Shown here one piece after another: positions 9,001 to 17,535 of a stretch of DNA of 25,622 nt. The translations under genes were made by a program, and so were the position numbers. Positions within the stretch are counted from its first letter, which is position 1, and the number at the start of each line of letters is the position of its first letter. Location: contig JAEZKJ010000063.1 in assembly GCA_023415545.1 (NCBI GenBank), positions 1 to 25,622 on the forward strand. Direction: 5' to 3'. The notes beneath the pieces are model-generated. The model saw only the letters and a list, made by a program, of their open reading frames with translations, searched no databases and was not told the DNA's origin. This stretch comes from Bacteroidota bacterium (GTDB taxonomy: Bacteria; Bacteroidota; Bacteroidia; Bacteroidales; Bacteroidaceae).

Positions 9001-11250
9001 ATGATAAGAAGATTTACTTTAACAGTAAGTGCTTGTTTGCTTGCTGCTTTTTCAGCATTTGCTCAAAAGAGTCCTGCTGATTATGTCAATCCTTTTGTTG
9101 GAACAACTAATTATGGTACTACAAACCCTGGTGCTATTACACCTAATGGATTGATGTCGGTTACTCCATTTAATGTTATGGGATCCGAGATAAATAAGAT
9201 AGATAAAGATAAAACATGGTGGTCGACACCTTATGAGTTCAACAATAAATACCTTACAGGTTTTGCTCATGTAAATCTTAGTGGAGTGGGATGTCCTGAA
9301 CTAGGCTCGCTGCTTCTTATGCCTACAACTGGTAAACTGGATGTTGATTATCACAATTATGGTAGTCTGTATAGGGATGAAGTTGCTACCCCCGGTTTCT
9401 ATGAAACTATTCTTGAAAAATATAATATAAAGTGTCAACTTACAGCTACTCCACGTACAAGTATGGCGCGATTTACTTTCCCTGCAGGCGAAGATAATAT
9501 CCTTTTAAACTTAGGTGAGGGGCTTACTAACGAGAGTGGTGCTACAGTAAAATTTGTAAATGAAAGAGAGATTGAAGGAAGCAAACTTTTAGGTACTTTT
9601 TGCTATAACTCGAATGCTGTATTCCCTATCTATTTTGTGATGCGAATAAATAAGTTCCCTGCAAAGAGTGGATATTGGAAGAAGATGCGTCCCATGGATG
9701 TGGAGGCCGAATGGGATGAAACAGCCGGAAAATATAAAATCTATTCAACTTACAGAAAAGAAATCAGTGGTGATGATATAGGTGTTTGGTTCTCTTTCAA
9801 CTCCGATAAGGAGGAGGTGATAGAGGTTAGTATGGGGGTATCTTTTGTAAGCGTAGAGAATGCACGTATGAATCTTGATAAAGAGCAACCTTTTGGAACT
9901 ACTTTCGAAAAACTTCGTCAAAATGCACGAGATAGATGGAATGAAGATCTGTCGAAAATAGCTGTCGAAGGTGGTAGTGAGGAGCAAAAAGGTGTTTTTT
10001 ATACGGCACTTTATCACTCTTTAATCCATCCGAATATAATTCAGGACGTAAGTGGACAGTATCCACAGATGGAGGGTAATGAGATACTTACTACTACTCG
10101 TGATCGTTATACAGTTTTCTCTCTATGGGATACTTATAGAAATGTTCATCAGCTGATGACTTTAGTATATCCAAAACGTCAAATGGATATGGTACATACT
10201 ATGATGGGTATGTATCGCGAACATGGTTGGTTCCCTAAATGGGAACTATTTGGTCGTGAGACTTTAACTATGGAGGGTGACCCTGCTATTCCTGTTTTGG
10301 TTGATACTTGGATGAAGGGATTGAAAGATTTCAATATTAATGAGGCTTACAAAGGTATGTACAAATCGGCGACTACTCCGGGTAAAGATAATTTGATGCG
10401 TCCGGATAACGACGATTATATGAAGAGAGGATATGTGCCTATGGAGAGTCAATATGATAATTCGGTATCACATGCTCTTGAGTATTATGTTGCTGATAAT
10501 GCTTTATCAACTCTTGCTGATGCATTGGGCAAAAAGGATGATGCTAAACTTTTCCGTAAACGTGCTTTAGGTTATAAAAACTATTTTTGCAAAGAGTATG
10601 GTACTTTACGACCTATCACAAAAGATGGTAAGTTTTATTCTCCTTTCGATCCTAAAGAGGGAGCAAACTTTGCGCCAAGTCCAGGATTCCATGAAGGCAA
10701 TGCGTGGAACTACACATTTTACGTTCCTCATGATATCGATGGATTAATTAAACTTATGGGTGGAGAAAAGAAGTTCATTGATAAATTACAGAGTGTATTC
10801 GACAATGGAAACTATGATCCGGCTAACGAACCGGATATAGCATATCCATATCTTTTTAGCCGTGTGAAAGGTGAGGAGTGGAGAACTCAAAAGATTGTCA
10901 AAGAGCTTTTAGCTAAATATTTTACAACAAAACCTGATGGTATTCCTGGAAATGATGATACAGGTACAATGTCAACTTGGGCTATATTCAGTATGATGGG
11001 ACTATATCCCGACTGTCCGGGTGTACCTGAATATACACTCACTACTCCAACTTTCGATAAGATAACAATTACTCTTGATTCTAAATATTGGGGTAAGGAT
11101 AAACTTGTTATTGAAAAAGAGGGAGAAGGTGATTATATCCAATCAATTAAAATAGATGGAAAAAGGTTTGATAAATATAGAATCAGCCATGATGATTTGA
11201 TTAAGGCTAATGTTATTACCTTTGTAACTACAGACCAAATTAAAAAGTAA
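9001..11250 (+). CDS. Exported GH92 alpha-mannosidase
   Basis: A 749-residue GH92 exo-alpha-mannosidase, a calcium-dependent inverting enzyme of the type that trims mannose from N-glycans. The mature protein begins with the family-typical DYVNPFVGTTNYG..NPGA. An N-terminal beta-sandwich is followed by an (alpha/alpha)6 barrel with SLWDTYRNVHQLMTL, HEGNAWNYTFYVPHD (H564, E565) and GNDDTGTMSTWAIFSMMGLYP (D652, D653), which together supply the acid, base and calcium ligands of this family. The signal peptide probably ends AFA|Q near residue 21. VSAC at residues 9-12 resembles a lipobox, but the preceding hydrophobic stretch is too short, so I prefer type I cleavage. Linkage (alpha-1,2, -1,3, -1,4 or -1,6) varies within GH92 and cannot be assigned. 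It is the fourth gene of the operon; its stop is 3 bp before the next start. Confidence 0.95.
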   Translation: MIRRFTLTVSACLLAAFSAFAQKSPADYVNPFVGTTNYGTTNPGAITPNGLMSVTPFNVMGSEINKIDKDKTWWSTPYEFNNKYLTGFAHVNLSGVGCPELGSLLLMPTTGKLDVDYHNYGSLYRDEVATPGFYETILEKYNIKCQLTATPRTSMARFTFPAGEDNILLNLGEGLTNESGATVKFVNEREIEGSKLLGTFCYNSNAVFPIYFVMRINKFPAKSGYWKKMRPMDVEAEWDETAGKYKIYSTYRKEISGDDIGVWFSFNSDKEEVIEVSMGVSFVSVENARMNLDKEQPFGTTFEKLRQNARDRWNEDLSKIAVEGGSEEQKGVFYTALYHSLIHPNIIQDVSGQYPQMEGNEILTTTRDRYTVFSLWDTYRNVHQLMTLVYPKRQMDMVHTMMGMYREHGWFPKWELFGRETLTMEGDPAIPVLVDTWMKGLKDFNINEAYKGMYKSATTPGKDNLMRPDNDDYMKRGYVPMESQYDNSVSHALEYYVADNALSTLADALGKKDDAKLFRKRALGYKNYFCKEYGTLRPITKDGKFYSPFDPKEGANFAPSPGFHEGNAWNYTFYVPHDIDGLIKLMGGEKKFIDKLQSVFDNGNYDPANEPDIAYPYLFSRVKGEEWRTQKIVKELLAKYFTTKPDGIPGNDDTGTMSTWAIFSMMGLYPDCPGVPEYTLTTPTFDKITITLDSKYWGKDKLVIEKEGEGDYIQSIKIDGKRFDKYRISHDDLIKANVITFVTTDQIKK

Positions 11251-11253
11251 TTT

Positions 11254-13758
11254 ATGAAAAACATTAAATGTTTACTTTCTGGAATATTTGCTTTTTCAAT
11301 GATATTATCATTGCATGCCCAAGTAAGAACGGAGGAAACTCTTGAGAAAAATTGGAAATTCACACGTCAGGATCAGAGCATATTTTCTAATCCTGACTAC
11401 AATGATTCAAAGTGGCAAACAGTGACCATTCCACATGATTGGGCTATTTATGGCCCTTTTAGCATTCATAATGATAAGCAGGAGGTTGCTATTACTCAGG
11501 ATGGACAGAAAGAGGCTATGGAACATGCCGGACGTACCGGTGGTTTGCCTTTTGTTGGCACTGGATGGTATAGAGTGACATTTGATGTTCCAAACTATAA
11601 TGAAGGAGATAATGTACAGCTCCTTTTTGATGGAGCCATGAGCAATGCTAAGGTTTATGTCAATGGTAAAGAAGCAGGATTTTGGCCTTATGGATACAAC
11701 TCATTCGTAGTCGATGCAACTCCATTTATTAATAGTGCCAAAAATAATAAATTAGCTGTTCGTTTAGAGAATAAACCGGAATCATCACGTTGGTATCCCG
11801 GTGCCGGATTGTACCGTAATGTACATCTTATTGTTACCGGTAAATCATATGTACCTGTTTGGGGAACACAACTTATTACCGATATAGTAAATGAAAAATT
11901 TGCTCGAGTAAACCTAAAGACAAAATGGAATGCTGCTAAAGGAAGCAACTTATCTGACTTTTCGATTAATACAGAGATTAAGGATGCTGAAGGTAATATT
12001 GTAGCATCTTCAAAAGATAAGTTGAGTCAATACGATCAATCTTTTTTTGAACAGAATATGGCAGTTCCCCAACCTAAACTATGGTCTACTGAATCTCCTT
12101 ATCTATATAGTGCAAACTCAACAATATATCAAGGTGACAAAGTTGTAGATTCCTATTCTACACGTTTTGGAATACGTAAAATAGAGATTATTCCAAACAA
12201 AGGATTTTTCCTTAACGGCAAAATGGTTAAGTTTAAAGGAGTATGTAATCATCATGACCTTGGCCCATTGGGAGCTGCTGTGAACAGGGCTGCTATTCGT
12301 CGTCAAATAAAGATAATGAAAGATATGGGAGTAAATGCTATTCGTACTTCCCATAATATGCCGGCTCCAGAACTTGTTGAGGCTTGCGATGAGATGGGTA
12401 TGATGGTTATGGCTGAATCGTTCGATGAGTGGAAAAGTGCAAAGTGTAAAAATGGATATAATAATATCTTTGATGAATGGGTAGAGAAGGATCTTGTAAA
12501 CTTAATTCATAACTACCGAAACAACCCAAGTATTGTAATGTGGTGTATAGGTAATGAGGTTCCTGATCAGCATAATGTGGCAAATGGTCCTAAACTTGCT
12601 CGAAAGTTGCAGGATATTTGTCATCGTGAAGACCCTACTCGTCCTGTTACTCAAGGTATGGATGCTCCTGATGCTGTTGTTAATAATAATGTGGCTGCAG
12701 TGATGGATGTTCCGGGATTTAACTACCGTCCATTTAAGTATGCTGAAAACTATAAAAAACTTCCTCAACAGATAATTTTAGGTAGCGAAACAGCATCTAC
12801 AGTAAGTTCTAGAGGTGTATACAAATTTCCTGTTAAACGTGGGTCAATGAAGAAGTATGACGATCATCAATCATCTTCGTATGATGTTGAGCATTGTGAT
12901 TGGTCAAACCTTCCCGAAGATGACTGGATTTGGCATGAAGATTATCCTTGGGCAATAGGGGAGTTTGTGTGGACAGGTTTCGATTACCTTGGTGAACCTA
13001 CTCCTTACTATACCGATTGGCCTAGTCACTCTTCACTTTTTGGTATAGTTGACCTTGCCGGTCTTCCTAAAGATAGGTTCTATCTTTATAGAAGTCATTG
13101 GAACAAAGATGAAGAGACTCTACATATACTTCCACACTGGACATGGCCTGGACGTGAAGGTGAGGTGACACCTGTTTTTGTATATACAAACTATCCTTCG
13201 GCTGAACTTTTTATTAATGGTAAAAGCCAAGGACGACGTACAAAAGATTTATCTGTAACTTACGAAAACAGTAAGGATTCAGTCTCTATCGCTGATTTCA
13301 AAAGACAGCAGAGATATCGCCTTATGTGGATGGACACAAAGTATGAGCCGGGAACTGTAAAGGTAGTTGCTTACAATGAGAAGGGCGAGGCTGTTGCCGA
13401 GAAAGAGATTCATACTGCATCAAAACCTGATCATATAGAACTTGTAGCTGATAGAACAATAATTGATGCTGATGGTAAAGATTTATCCTTCATAACTGTA
13501 AAAGTTGTTGATAAAGATGGTAATCTTTGTCCTAATGCTCAGAATTTGATAAAGTTTGATGTTAAGGGTAATGGTAGCTACCGAGCAGGAGCAAATGGTA
13601 ATAGTATATCTTTGGAACAGTTCCACCTACCACAAATGAAGGTGTTCAACGGGATGATGACTGCTATAGTTCAAAGTTCGGATGAGGCCGGAAATATTAC
13701 TCTTAAAGCAACTTCTAAAGGATTAAAACCAGCAGTGATAAATTTAATAGCCAAATAA
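11254..13758 (+). CDS. Exported GH2 beta-galactosidase
   Basis: An 834-residue GH2 enzyme whose motifs fit beta-galactosidase rather than mannosidase or glucuronidase: IPHDWAIYGPF near the start, GVCNHHDLGPLGAAV, RTSHNMPAPELVEACDEMG and AESFDEW. The predicted acid/base is E435 in WCIGNEV and the nucleophile is E512 in LGSETAS. The signal peptide is about residues 1-22 (FAFSMILSLHAQ). After the barrel come a DUF4982-type domain (about 625-700, VFVYTNYPSAELFINGKSQGR) and a C-terminal immunoglobulin-like GH2_C5-type domain (about 730-834). The expected role is removal of terminal beta-galactose from antennae, exposing GlcNAc for the GH20 enzymes. It is the last gene of the glycosidase operon. 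Exact specificity is not readable. Confidence 0.92.
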   Translation: MKNIKCLLSGIFAFSMILSLHAQVRTEETLEKNWKFTRQDQSIFSNPDYNDSKWQTVTIPHDWAIYGPFSIHNDKQEVAITQDGQKEAMEHAGRTGGLPFVGTGWYRVTFDVPNYNEGDNVQLLFDGAMSNAKVYVNGKEAGFWPYGYNSFVVDATPFINSAKNNKLAVRLENKPESSRWYPGAGLYRNVHLIVTGKSYVPVWGTQLITDIVNEKFARVNLKTKWNAAKGSNLSDFSINTEIKDAEGNIVASSKDKLSQYDQSFFEQNMAVPQPKLWSTESPYLYSANSTIYQGDKVVDSYSTRFGIRKIEIIPNKGFFLNGKMVKFKGVCNHHDLGPLGAAVNRAAIRRQIKIMKDMGVNAIRTSHNMPAPELVEACDEMGMMVMAESFDEWKSAKCKNGYNNIFDEWVEKDLVNLIHNYRNNPSIVMWCIGNEVPDQHNVANGPKLARKLQDICHREDPTRPVTQGMDAPDAVVNNNVAAVMDVPGFNYRPFKYAENYKKLPQQIILGSETASTVSSRGVYKFPVKRGSMKKYDDHQSSSYDVEHCDWSNLPEDDWIWHEDYPWAIGEFVWTGFDYLGEPTPYYTDWPSHSSLFGIVDLAGLPKDRFYLYRSHWNKDEETLHILPHWTWPGREGEVTPVFVYTNYPSAELFINGKSQGRRTKDLSVTYENSKDSVSIADFKRQQRYRLMWMDTKYEPGTVKVVAYNEKGEAVAEKEIHTASKPDHIELVADRTIIDADGKDLSFITVKVVDKDGNLCPNAQNLIKFDVKGNGSYRAGANGNSISLEQFHLPQMKVFNGMMTAIVQSSDEAGNITLKATSKGLKPAVINLIAK

Positions 13759-13806
13759 TTGTAATATAGGAGTTTAAAATCAATTTTACTATCGATTATT
13801 ACAATT
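13757..13806. repeat. 10-bp inverted repeat after the glycosidase operon
   Basis: AATTGTAATA (13757-13766) overlaps the last two bases of the beta-galactosidase stop codon and is perfectly complementary to TATTACAATT (13797-13806), with a 30-base loop. The arms are AT-rich and no U-run follows, so this is a weak terminator candidate at best. It is the only structure I see in the 80-bp gap before the next gene. Confidence 0.3.
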
Positions 13807-13838
13807 GAACTTTTTCAAGATTACATACTGAATATATT

Positions 13839-14549
13839 ATGGATTTAAGTAAAAAAGATATAGATAAGTTCTTAGTTGAATACGCACATAAATATCACAC
13901 AGACGCATTTATAAAAGATGATCCGGTGCAGTTTCCTCATAGATATACAAAGAAACAGGATATTGAGATAAGTGGATTTATAACCTCTTTCATAAGTTTT
14001 GGTGCCCGTCCTCAGATTCTAAAAGCTGCTAACAGGATAGATGATATTATGAATCATTCACCTTATGAATATGTATGTAGCGATAAATGGAAACATGATT
14101 TTGTTGGTAACGACTCATTTTATCGTACTGTTTCTAAAGATAAGATGCGTGAAATATTTCAGTGGCTTAATAATATCTATTCTAACTATGAGAGTATGGA
14201 GGATGCTCTAAAAGAGCAGAAAGGTACTCCTATGGAGAGATTATGTGCTTTGTGGGGAGTAACAAGTAAGTCACCTCAGAAGAAGGTCAATATGTTTCTA
14301 CGATGGATGATTAGAAAAAATTCACCTGTAGATTTTGGAATATGGGACTCATTCTCTCCATCAGAACTTATAATTCCACTTGATGTGCATGTTAGTAATA
14401 TCTCTTTCCGTTTGGGATTGACAACAAGTAAATCGTACACACTTAATAACGCTAAAAAGATAACTCAAGCACTTGGAGCACTATTCCCTAACGATCCATG
14501 TTTAGGTGATTTTGCACTATTTGGTTTTGGAGTAAATGAGGAACAATGA
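13839..14549 (+). CDS. TIGR02757/DUF2400 family protein, HhH-GPD-like C-terminal half
   Basis: A 236-residue cytoplasmic protein (no signal peptide or membrane segment) of the widespread Bacteroidota family TIGR02757. Its function is not established as far as I know. Family marks visible are DIEISGFITSFISFGARPQI near residue 41, KKVNMFLRWMIRK near 148, and PLDVHVSNISFRLGL at 180-194. The last motif resembles the segment around the catalytic aspartate of HhH-GPD DNA glycosylases such as Nth and MutY (VDTHV..V..RLG), which would make D182 the equivalent residue. The protein lacks the C-terminal four-cysteine iron-sulfur motif of Nth. A DNA repair role is therefore a hypothesis only. It lies 80 bp after the glycosidase operon on the same strand, so read-through is possible, and it ends at a bidirectional terminator. 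Confidence 0.85.
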   Translation: MDLSKKDIDKFLVEYAHKYHTDAFIKDDPVQFPHRYTKKQDIEISGFITSFISFGARPQILKAANRIDDIMNHSPYEYVCSDKWKHDFVGNDSFYRTVSKDKMREIFQWLNNIYSNYESMEDALKEQKGTPMERLCALWGVTSKSPQKKVNMFLRWMIRKNSPVDFGIWDSFSPSELIIPLDVHVSNISFRLGLTTSKSYTLNNAKKITQALGALFPNDPCLGDFALFGFGVNEEQ

Positions 14550-14568
14550 TAGATGTTATCAATAAGAA

Positions 14569-14604
14569 AAGAGGGTAATCCAATTTATTTTGGAATACCC
14601 TCTT
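14569..14604. terminator. Bidirectional terminator between convergent genes
   Basis: Arms of 15 bases (14569-14583 and 14590-14604; core AGAGGGTA and TACCCTCT) pair with one mismatch around a 6-base loop. On the minus strand a TTTTCTTATT run follows directly. On the plus strand the trailing sequence is GCTTTATTA, less strong. The hairpin sits between the plus-strand DUF2400 gene and the minus-strand NagB/LmbE fusion and can serve both. Confidence 0.8.
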
Positions 14605-14672
14605 GCTTTATTATAGAAATATTAATTTAAATCGGATTTAGAAAGAACTTAAATATTCTATAAAGAGATTTT

Positions 14673-16661
14673 TTATAAAGGTACATACTCAACAAAAGCT
14701 TCCATAGCTTCATAACAAGCAAGACCTAATTTATCGTATAGCTCGGCAGTGCCTCTGTTACGTTCTTCACTACGTTGCCAGAATAAACGTTCATCGTTTC
14801 CTAAGAATGGAGCACTTTCCATCTGAGACTGATGTTTCAAGATAGAGTTACGTTTTGCTCTCAACTCTTCAGGGCTAAGAGGAACAGCCATCTCTATATT
14901 TTCAATTTCCCATTCTGCCCATGCACCACGATACATCCAAATACGGCAATCTTCAAGCCACTTAGCTTTAGCCTCTTTTTCAACATCTATAGCTGCGAAA
15001 ACAGCATCAGTACATACTCGGTGAGTTCCATGAGGATCGGCCAAGTCACCTGCTACATAAATCTGATGAGGTTTAACTTCACGAATAAGGTTAAGTACAA
15101 CATCAACATCTGCTTCACCGATAGGCATCTTCTCAATTTTACCTGTTTCATAGAATGGCAAATCAAGGAAGTGACAGCGATTTAATGGAATTTGATTGTA
15201 TGTACACGAGATACGAGCTTCGCCACGACGGATTAGTCCTTTAATAGTAAGAATATCGCGTGAATCCATGTCACCCTCTTTCTTCTCGGCTAAGAATTTC
15301 TTTATCTCGGAATACTTGTTTTTTATGCATTCATCTTCGTTATTATCGAATAACTGGTTGAAGCCATTGATAAAGTGCATAAATCTAAGTACCTCTTCAT
15401 CACCTACTGCAATATTACCTGATGTTTGGTATGCAACATGTACTTCATGTCCTTGTTGAACAAGTCGACGTAATGTTCCACCCATAGATATAACATCATC
15501 ATCAGGATGTGGAGAGAATACAATCACTCTTTTTGGGAATGGTTTTGCTCTTTCAGGACGATAAGTGTCATCGGCATTAGGTTTACCTCCCGGCCATCCT
15601 GTTATAGTATGTTGCAGATCATTGAAAATCTTTATGTTGGCATTGTAAGCTGAACCATAGAGTGCAAGTAACTCACTTAGACCATTCTCGTTGTAATCCT
15701 TGTTTGTAAGTTTCAATATTGGCTTATTCAGTTTAAGGCAAAGCCAAATAATAGCACTGCGTACAAGTTTATCATTCCATTCGCAATTAGTTACCAACCA
15801 CGGACGTTGAATGCGTGTTAAGTGAGCTGCCGCTGGAAGGTCTATGCAAACAGAAGCATTATTGTGAAGTTGAATATACGATGCTGGTAAGGTATCAGTT
15901 ATCTTGTCTTCTACAGCTTTCTTTATGATATCTGCTTTATCGTCGCCCCATGCAAGAAGATATACTCTTTTTGCTGCCATGATTGTAGCTACACCCATTG
16001 TTATAGAACATGGAGGAAGAGCTTCAAGACCTAGGTTATGAGCAGCTTCTGCCTTTGATGTTTCATCGGTAAGAATAAGTCGCGTAGTTGAACTTAGTTG
16101 TGAACCTGGTTCGTTCATGGCGATATTACCTTCACGGCCAATGCCCATGATGACTATATCCAAGCCACCCATTTGTTGAATGCGCTCCTCATAAAGGCGG
16201 CAATAGTCCATCACATTTTCTTGAGGTATAGTACCATCGGGAGTAAAGATGTTCTGTTTGTCAATATTTATATGATCAAGCAGAAGTTTCTTTAGTTGTG
16301 AAAAACTACTGTTTACATTCTCTTTAGCTAAAGGATAGTATTCATAAAGGTTAAATATTACCACATTATGGAAACTTAGCTTCTCTTCTTTATTTAATCT
16401 TACAAGCTCGGCATAAAGTGGACGAAGTGACTGTCCTGTTCCTGCGCCAATAACACAGAATTTTCCTTCACGCTGGCGTTGTTTGATCTTCTCGGCTATC
16501 TCATTTGCTATAGAAGATACTCCCTCTTCAATAGTTTCATATATATTGATGGGAGCCTTTTCAAATTTAGTAAGTACTGATCTCTCTACAGCATTTTCAG
16601 GTTTGTAATATTTGGGTGATACTCTGTTAAGAGAGATTTGTGAACTTAAATTTGTTCTCAT
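14673..16661 (-). CDS. NagB-like / LmbE (PIG-L) deacetylase-like fusion protein
   Basis: A 662-residue cytoplasmic protein of a type conserved in Bacteroidota and often named glucosamine-6-phosphate deaminase. Residues about 40-280 form a NagB-like sugar isomerase fold. Compared with the canonical NagB encoded next door, the catalytic positions are altered: D72 is Y106 (FNLYEYY), D141 is E177 and H143 is N179 (GREGNIAMNEPG); only E148 is kept (E184). Residues about 378-650 form an LmbE/PIG-L-type domain with the zinc motif PHPDDD (384-389) and ADPHGTH (541-547), as in N-acetylglucosaminyl deacetylases. The NagB part may therefore only bind a sugar phosphate, or catalyse something else, while the C-terminal part could deacetylate an N-acetylated amino sugar; both are inference. 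The gene starts 14 bp after the nagB stop, so the two form an operon. Family assignment is firm; activity is not. Confidence 0.9.
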   Translation of the reverse strand: MRTNLSSQISLNRVSPKYYKPENAVERSVLTKFEKAPINIYETIEEGVSSIANEIAEKIKQRQREGKFCVIGAGTGQSLRPLYAELVRLNKEEKLSFHNVVIFNLYEYYPLAKENVNSSFSQLKKLLLDHINIDKQNIFTPDGTIPQENVMDYCRLYEERIQQMGGLDIVIMGIGREGNIAMNEPGSQLSSTTRLILTDETSKAEAAHNLGLEALPPCSITMGVATIMAAKRVYLLAWGDDKADIIKKAVEDKITDTLPASYIQLHNNASVCIDLPAAAHLTRIQRPWLVTNCEWNDKLVRSAIIWLCLKLNKPILKLTNKDYNENGLSELLALYGSAYNANIKIFNDLQHTITGWPGGKPNADDTYRPERAKPFPKRVIVFSPHPDDDVISMGGTLRRLVQQGHEVHVAYQTSGNIAVGDEEVLRFMHFINGFNQLFDNNEDECIKNKYSEIKKFLAEKKEGDMDSRDILTIKGLIRRGEARISCTYNQIPLNRCHFLDLPFYETGKIEKMPIGEADVDVVLNLIREVKPHQIYVAGDLADPHGTHRVCTDAVFAAIDVEKEAKAKWLEDCRIWMYRGAWAEWEIENIEMAVPLSPEELRAKRNSILKHQSQMESAPFLGNDERLFWQRSEERNRGTAELYDKLGLACYEAMEAFVEYVPL

Positions 16662-16675
16662 GAAATATCTGATTT

Positions 16676-17467
16676 TTACAAATTATTCTTTTCTATATCT
16701 TTAAAATACTTGTATGTAGAAACTTTTAATTCGTCTGTAGCTGCTTCATCACATACAATAATACCGTGTTGATGCATTTGCAGTGCGCTGATAGTCCACA
16801 TTTGAGTGATACCACCCTCAACAGCATGTTGTAAAGCGCGCGCTTTGTTGTGACCATTACAGATAATAAGAACTTCTTTTGCACTTAATACAGTTCCTAC
16901 TCCAACTGTCAACGCTGTCTTTGGGACTTTGTTCACATCATTGTCAAAAAAGCGGGAGTTAGCTATAATAGTATCTGTTGTTAATGTCTTAATGCGAGTA
17001 CGTGAACTTAGTGAAGAACCTGGTTCGTTGAAAGCGATGTGACCATCTGGTCCAATACCACCAATAAATAGATCGATGCCACCAACCTTTTCTATTCTTT
17101 TTTCATAATTGTTGCACTCCTCTTCAAGATCAGCAGCATTACCATTAAGAATGTTAATGTTATCTTTATTGATATCAATATGACTAAAGAAATTATTCCA
17201 CATGAATGAATGATAACTTTCAGGATGATCTTCCGGAAGATTAACATACTCATCCATATTAAAGGTTATAACATGTTTGAATGAAACTTTACCCTCTTTG
17301 TTGAGTTTGATAAGTTCTTTGTACATGCCTATAGGTGAAGACCCTGTAGGTAAGCCTAACACAAATGGTTTTTCCTCAGTTGGGTTTGCTTTATTTATCT
17401 TTTCAGCTACATAGTTAGCTGCCCACTGAGATAACTTTTGGTAATCACTTTCGATAATAACTCGCAT
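16676..17467 (-). CDS. nagB: Glucosamine-6-phosphate deaminase
   Basis: A 263-residue enzyme that converts glucosamine-6-phosphate to fructose-6-phosphate and ammonia, the last step of GlcNAc catabolism. Motifs match E. coli NagB in identical numbering: GLPTGSSP phosphate loop (38-45), D72 in TFNMDEYV, and D141, H143 and E148 in GGIGPDGHIAFNEPGSSLSS. I place the start at 17467 rather than at the in-frame ATG at 17506 for three reasons. MRVII is the usual NagB N terminus. A clear Shine-Dalgarno sequence TGGAGGTA (17479-17472) sits 4 bases upstream. And the promoter -7 box (17511-17504) overlaps the upstream ATG, which would put that ATG at or before the transcript start. It is the first gene of an operon with the NagB-like/LmbE fusion and diverges from the ROK repressor gene. 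Confidence 0.97.
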   Translation of the reverse strand: MRVIIESDYQKLSQWAANYVAEKINKANPTEEKPFVLGLPTGSSPIGMYKELIKLNKEGKVSFKHVITFNMDEYVNLPEDHPESYHSFMWNNFFSHIDINKDNINILNGNAADLEEECNNYEKRIEKVGGIDLFIGGIGPDGHIAFNEPGSSLSSRTRIKTLTTDTIIANSRFFDNDVNKVPKTALTVGVGTVLSAKEVLIICNGHNKARALQHAVEGGITQMWTISALQMHQHGIIVCDEAATDELKVSTYKYFKDIEKNNL

Positions 17468-17471
17468 TTTG

Positions 17472-17479
17472 TACCTCCA
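17472..17479 (-). promoter_or_regulatory. Strong Shine-Dalgarno sequence of nagB
   Basis: TGGAGGTA ends 4 bases before the nagB ATG. Shine-Dalgarno sequences are scarce in Bacteroidota and I see nothing as strong before the other genes in this window. It decides the start of nagB. Confidence 0.7.
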
Positions 17480-17503
17480 ATATTTTTGTTTATTATATGT
17501 ATG

Positions 17504-17535
17504 CAAATATATAAACTATTTATTGTAATGCCCAA
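17504..17535 (-). promoter_or_regulatory. nagB promoter with embedded operator half-site
   Basis: The -7 box TATATTTG lies at 17511-17504 and a TTG at 17535-17533 (minus strand), spaced 21 bp. The -7 box continues into CAT, so the minus strand reads TATTTGCAT at 17509-17501. The same 9-mer forms each arm of the palindrome at the divergent repressor promoter. Other TAnnTTTG promoters in the window lack the CAT extension, so this is probably a binding half-site overlapping the promoter. Confidence 0.55.

Noticed and set aside
9025..9036. Lipobox VSAC making the GH92 enzyme a surface lipoprotein
   Set aside because: The cysteine is at residue 12 with almost no hydrophobic stretch before it; a later AFA|Q type I site fits better, though this is not certain.
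17465..17506. nagB starting at the upstream ATG (17506)
   Set aside because: That ATG lies inside the -7 promoter box, and the strong Shine-Dalgarno sequence and family N terminus favour 17467.
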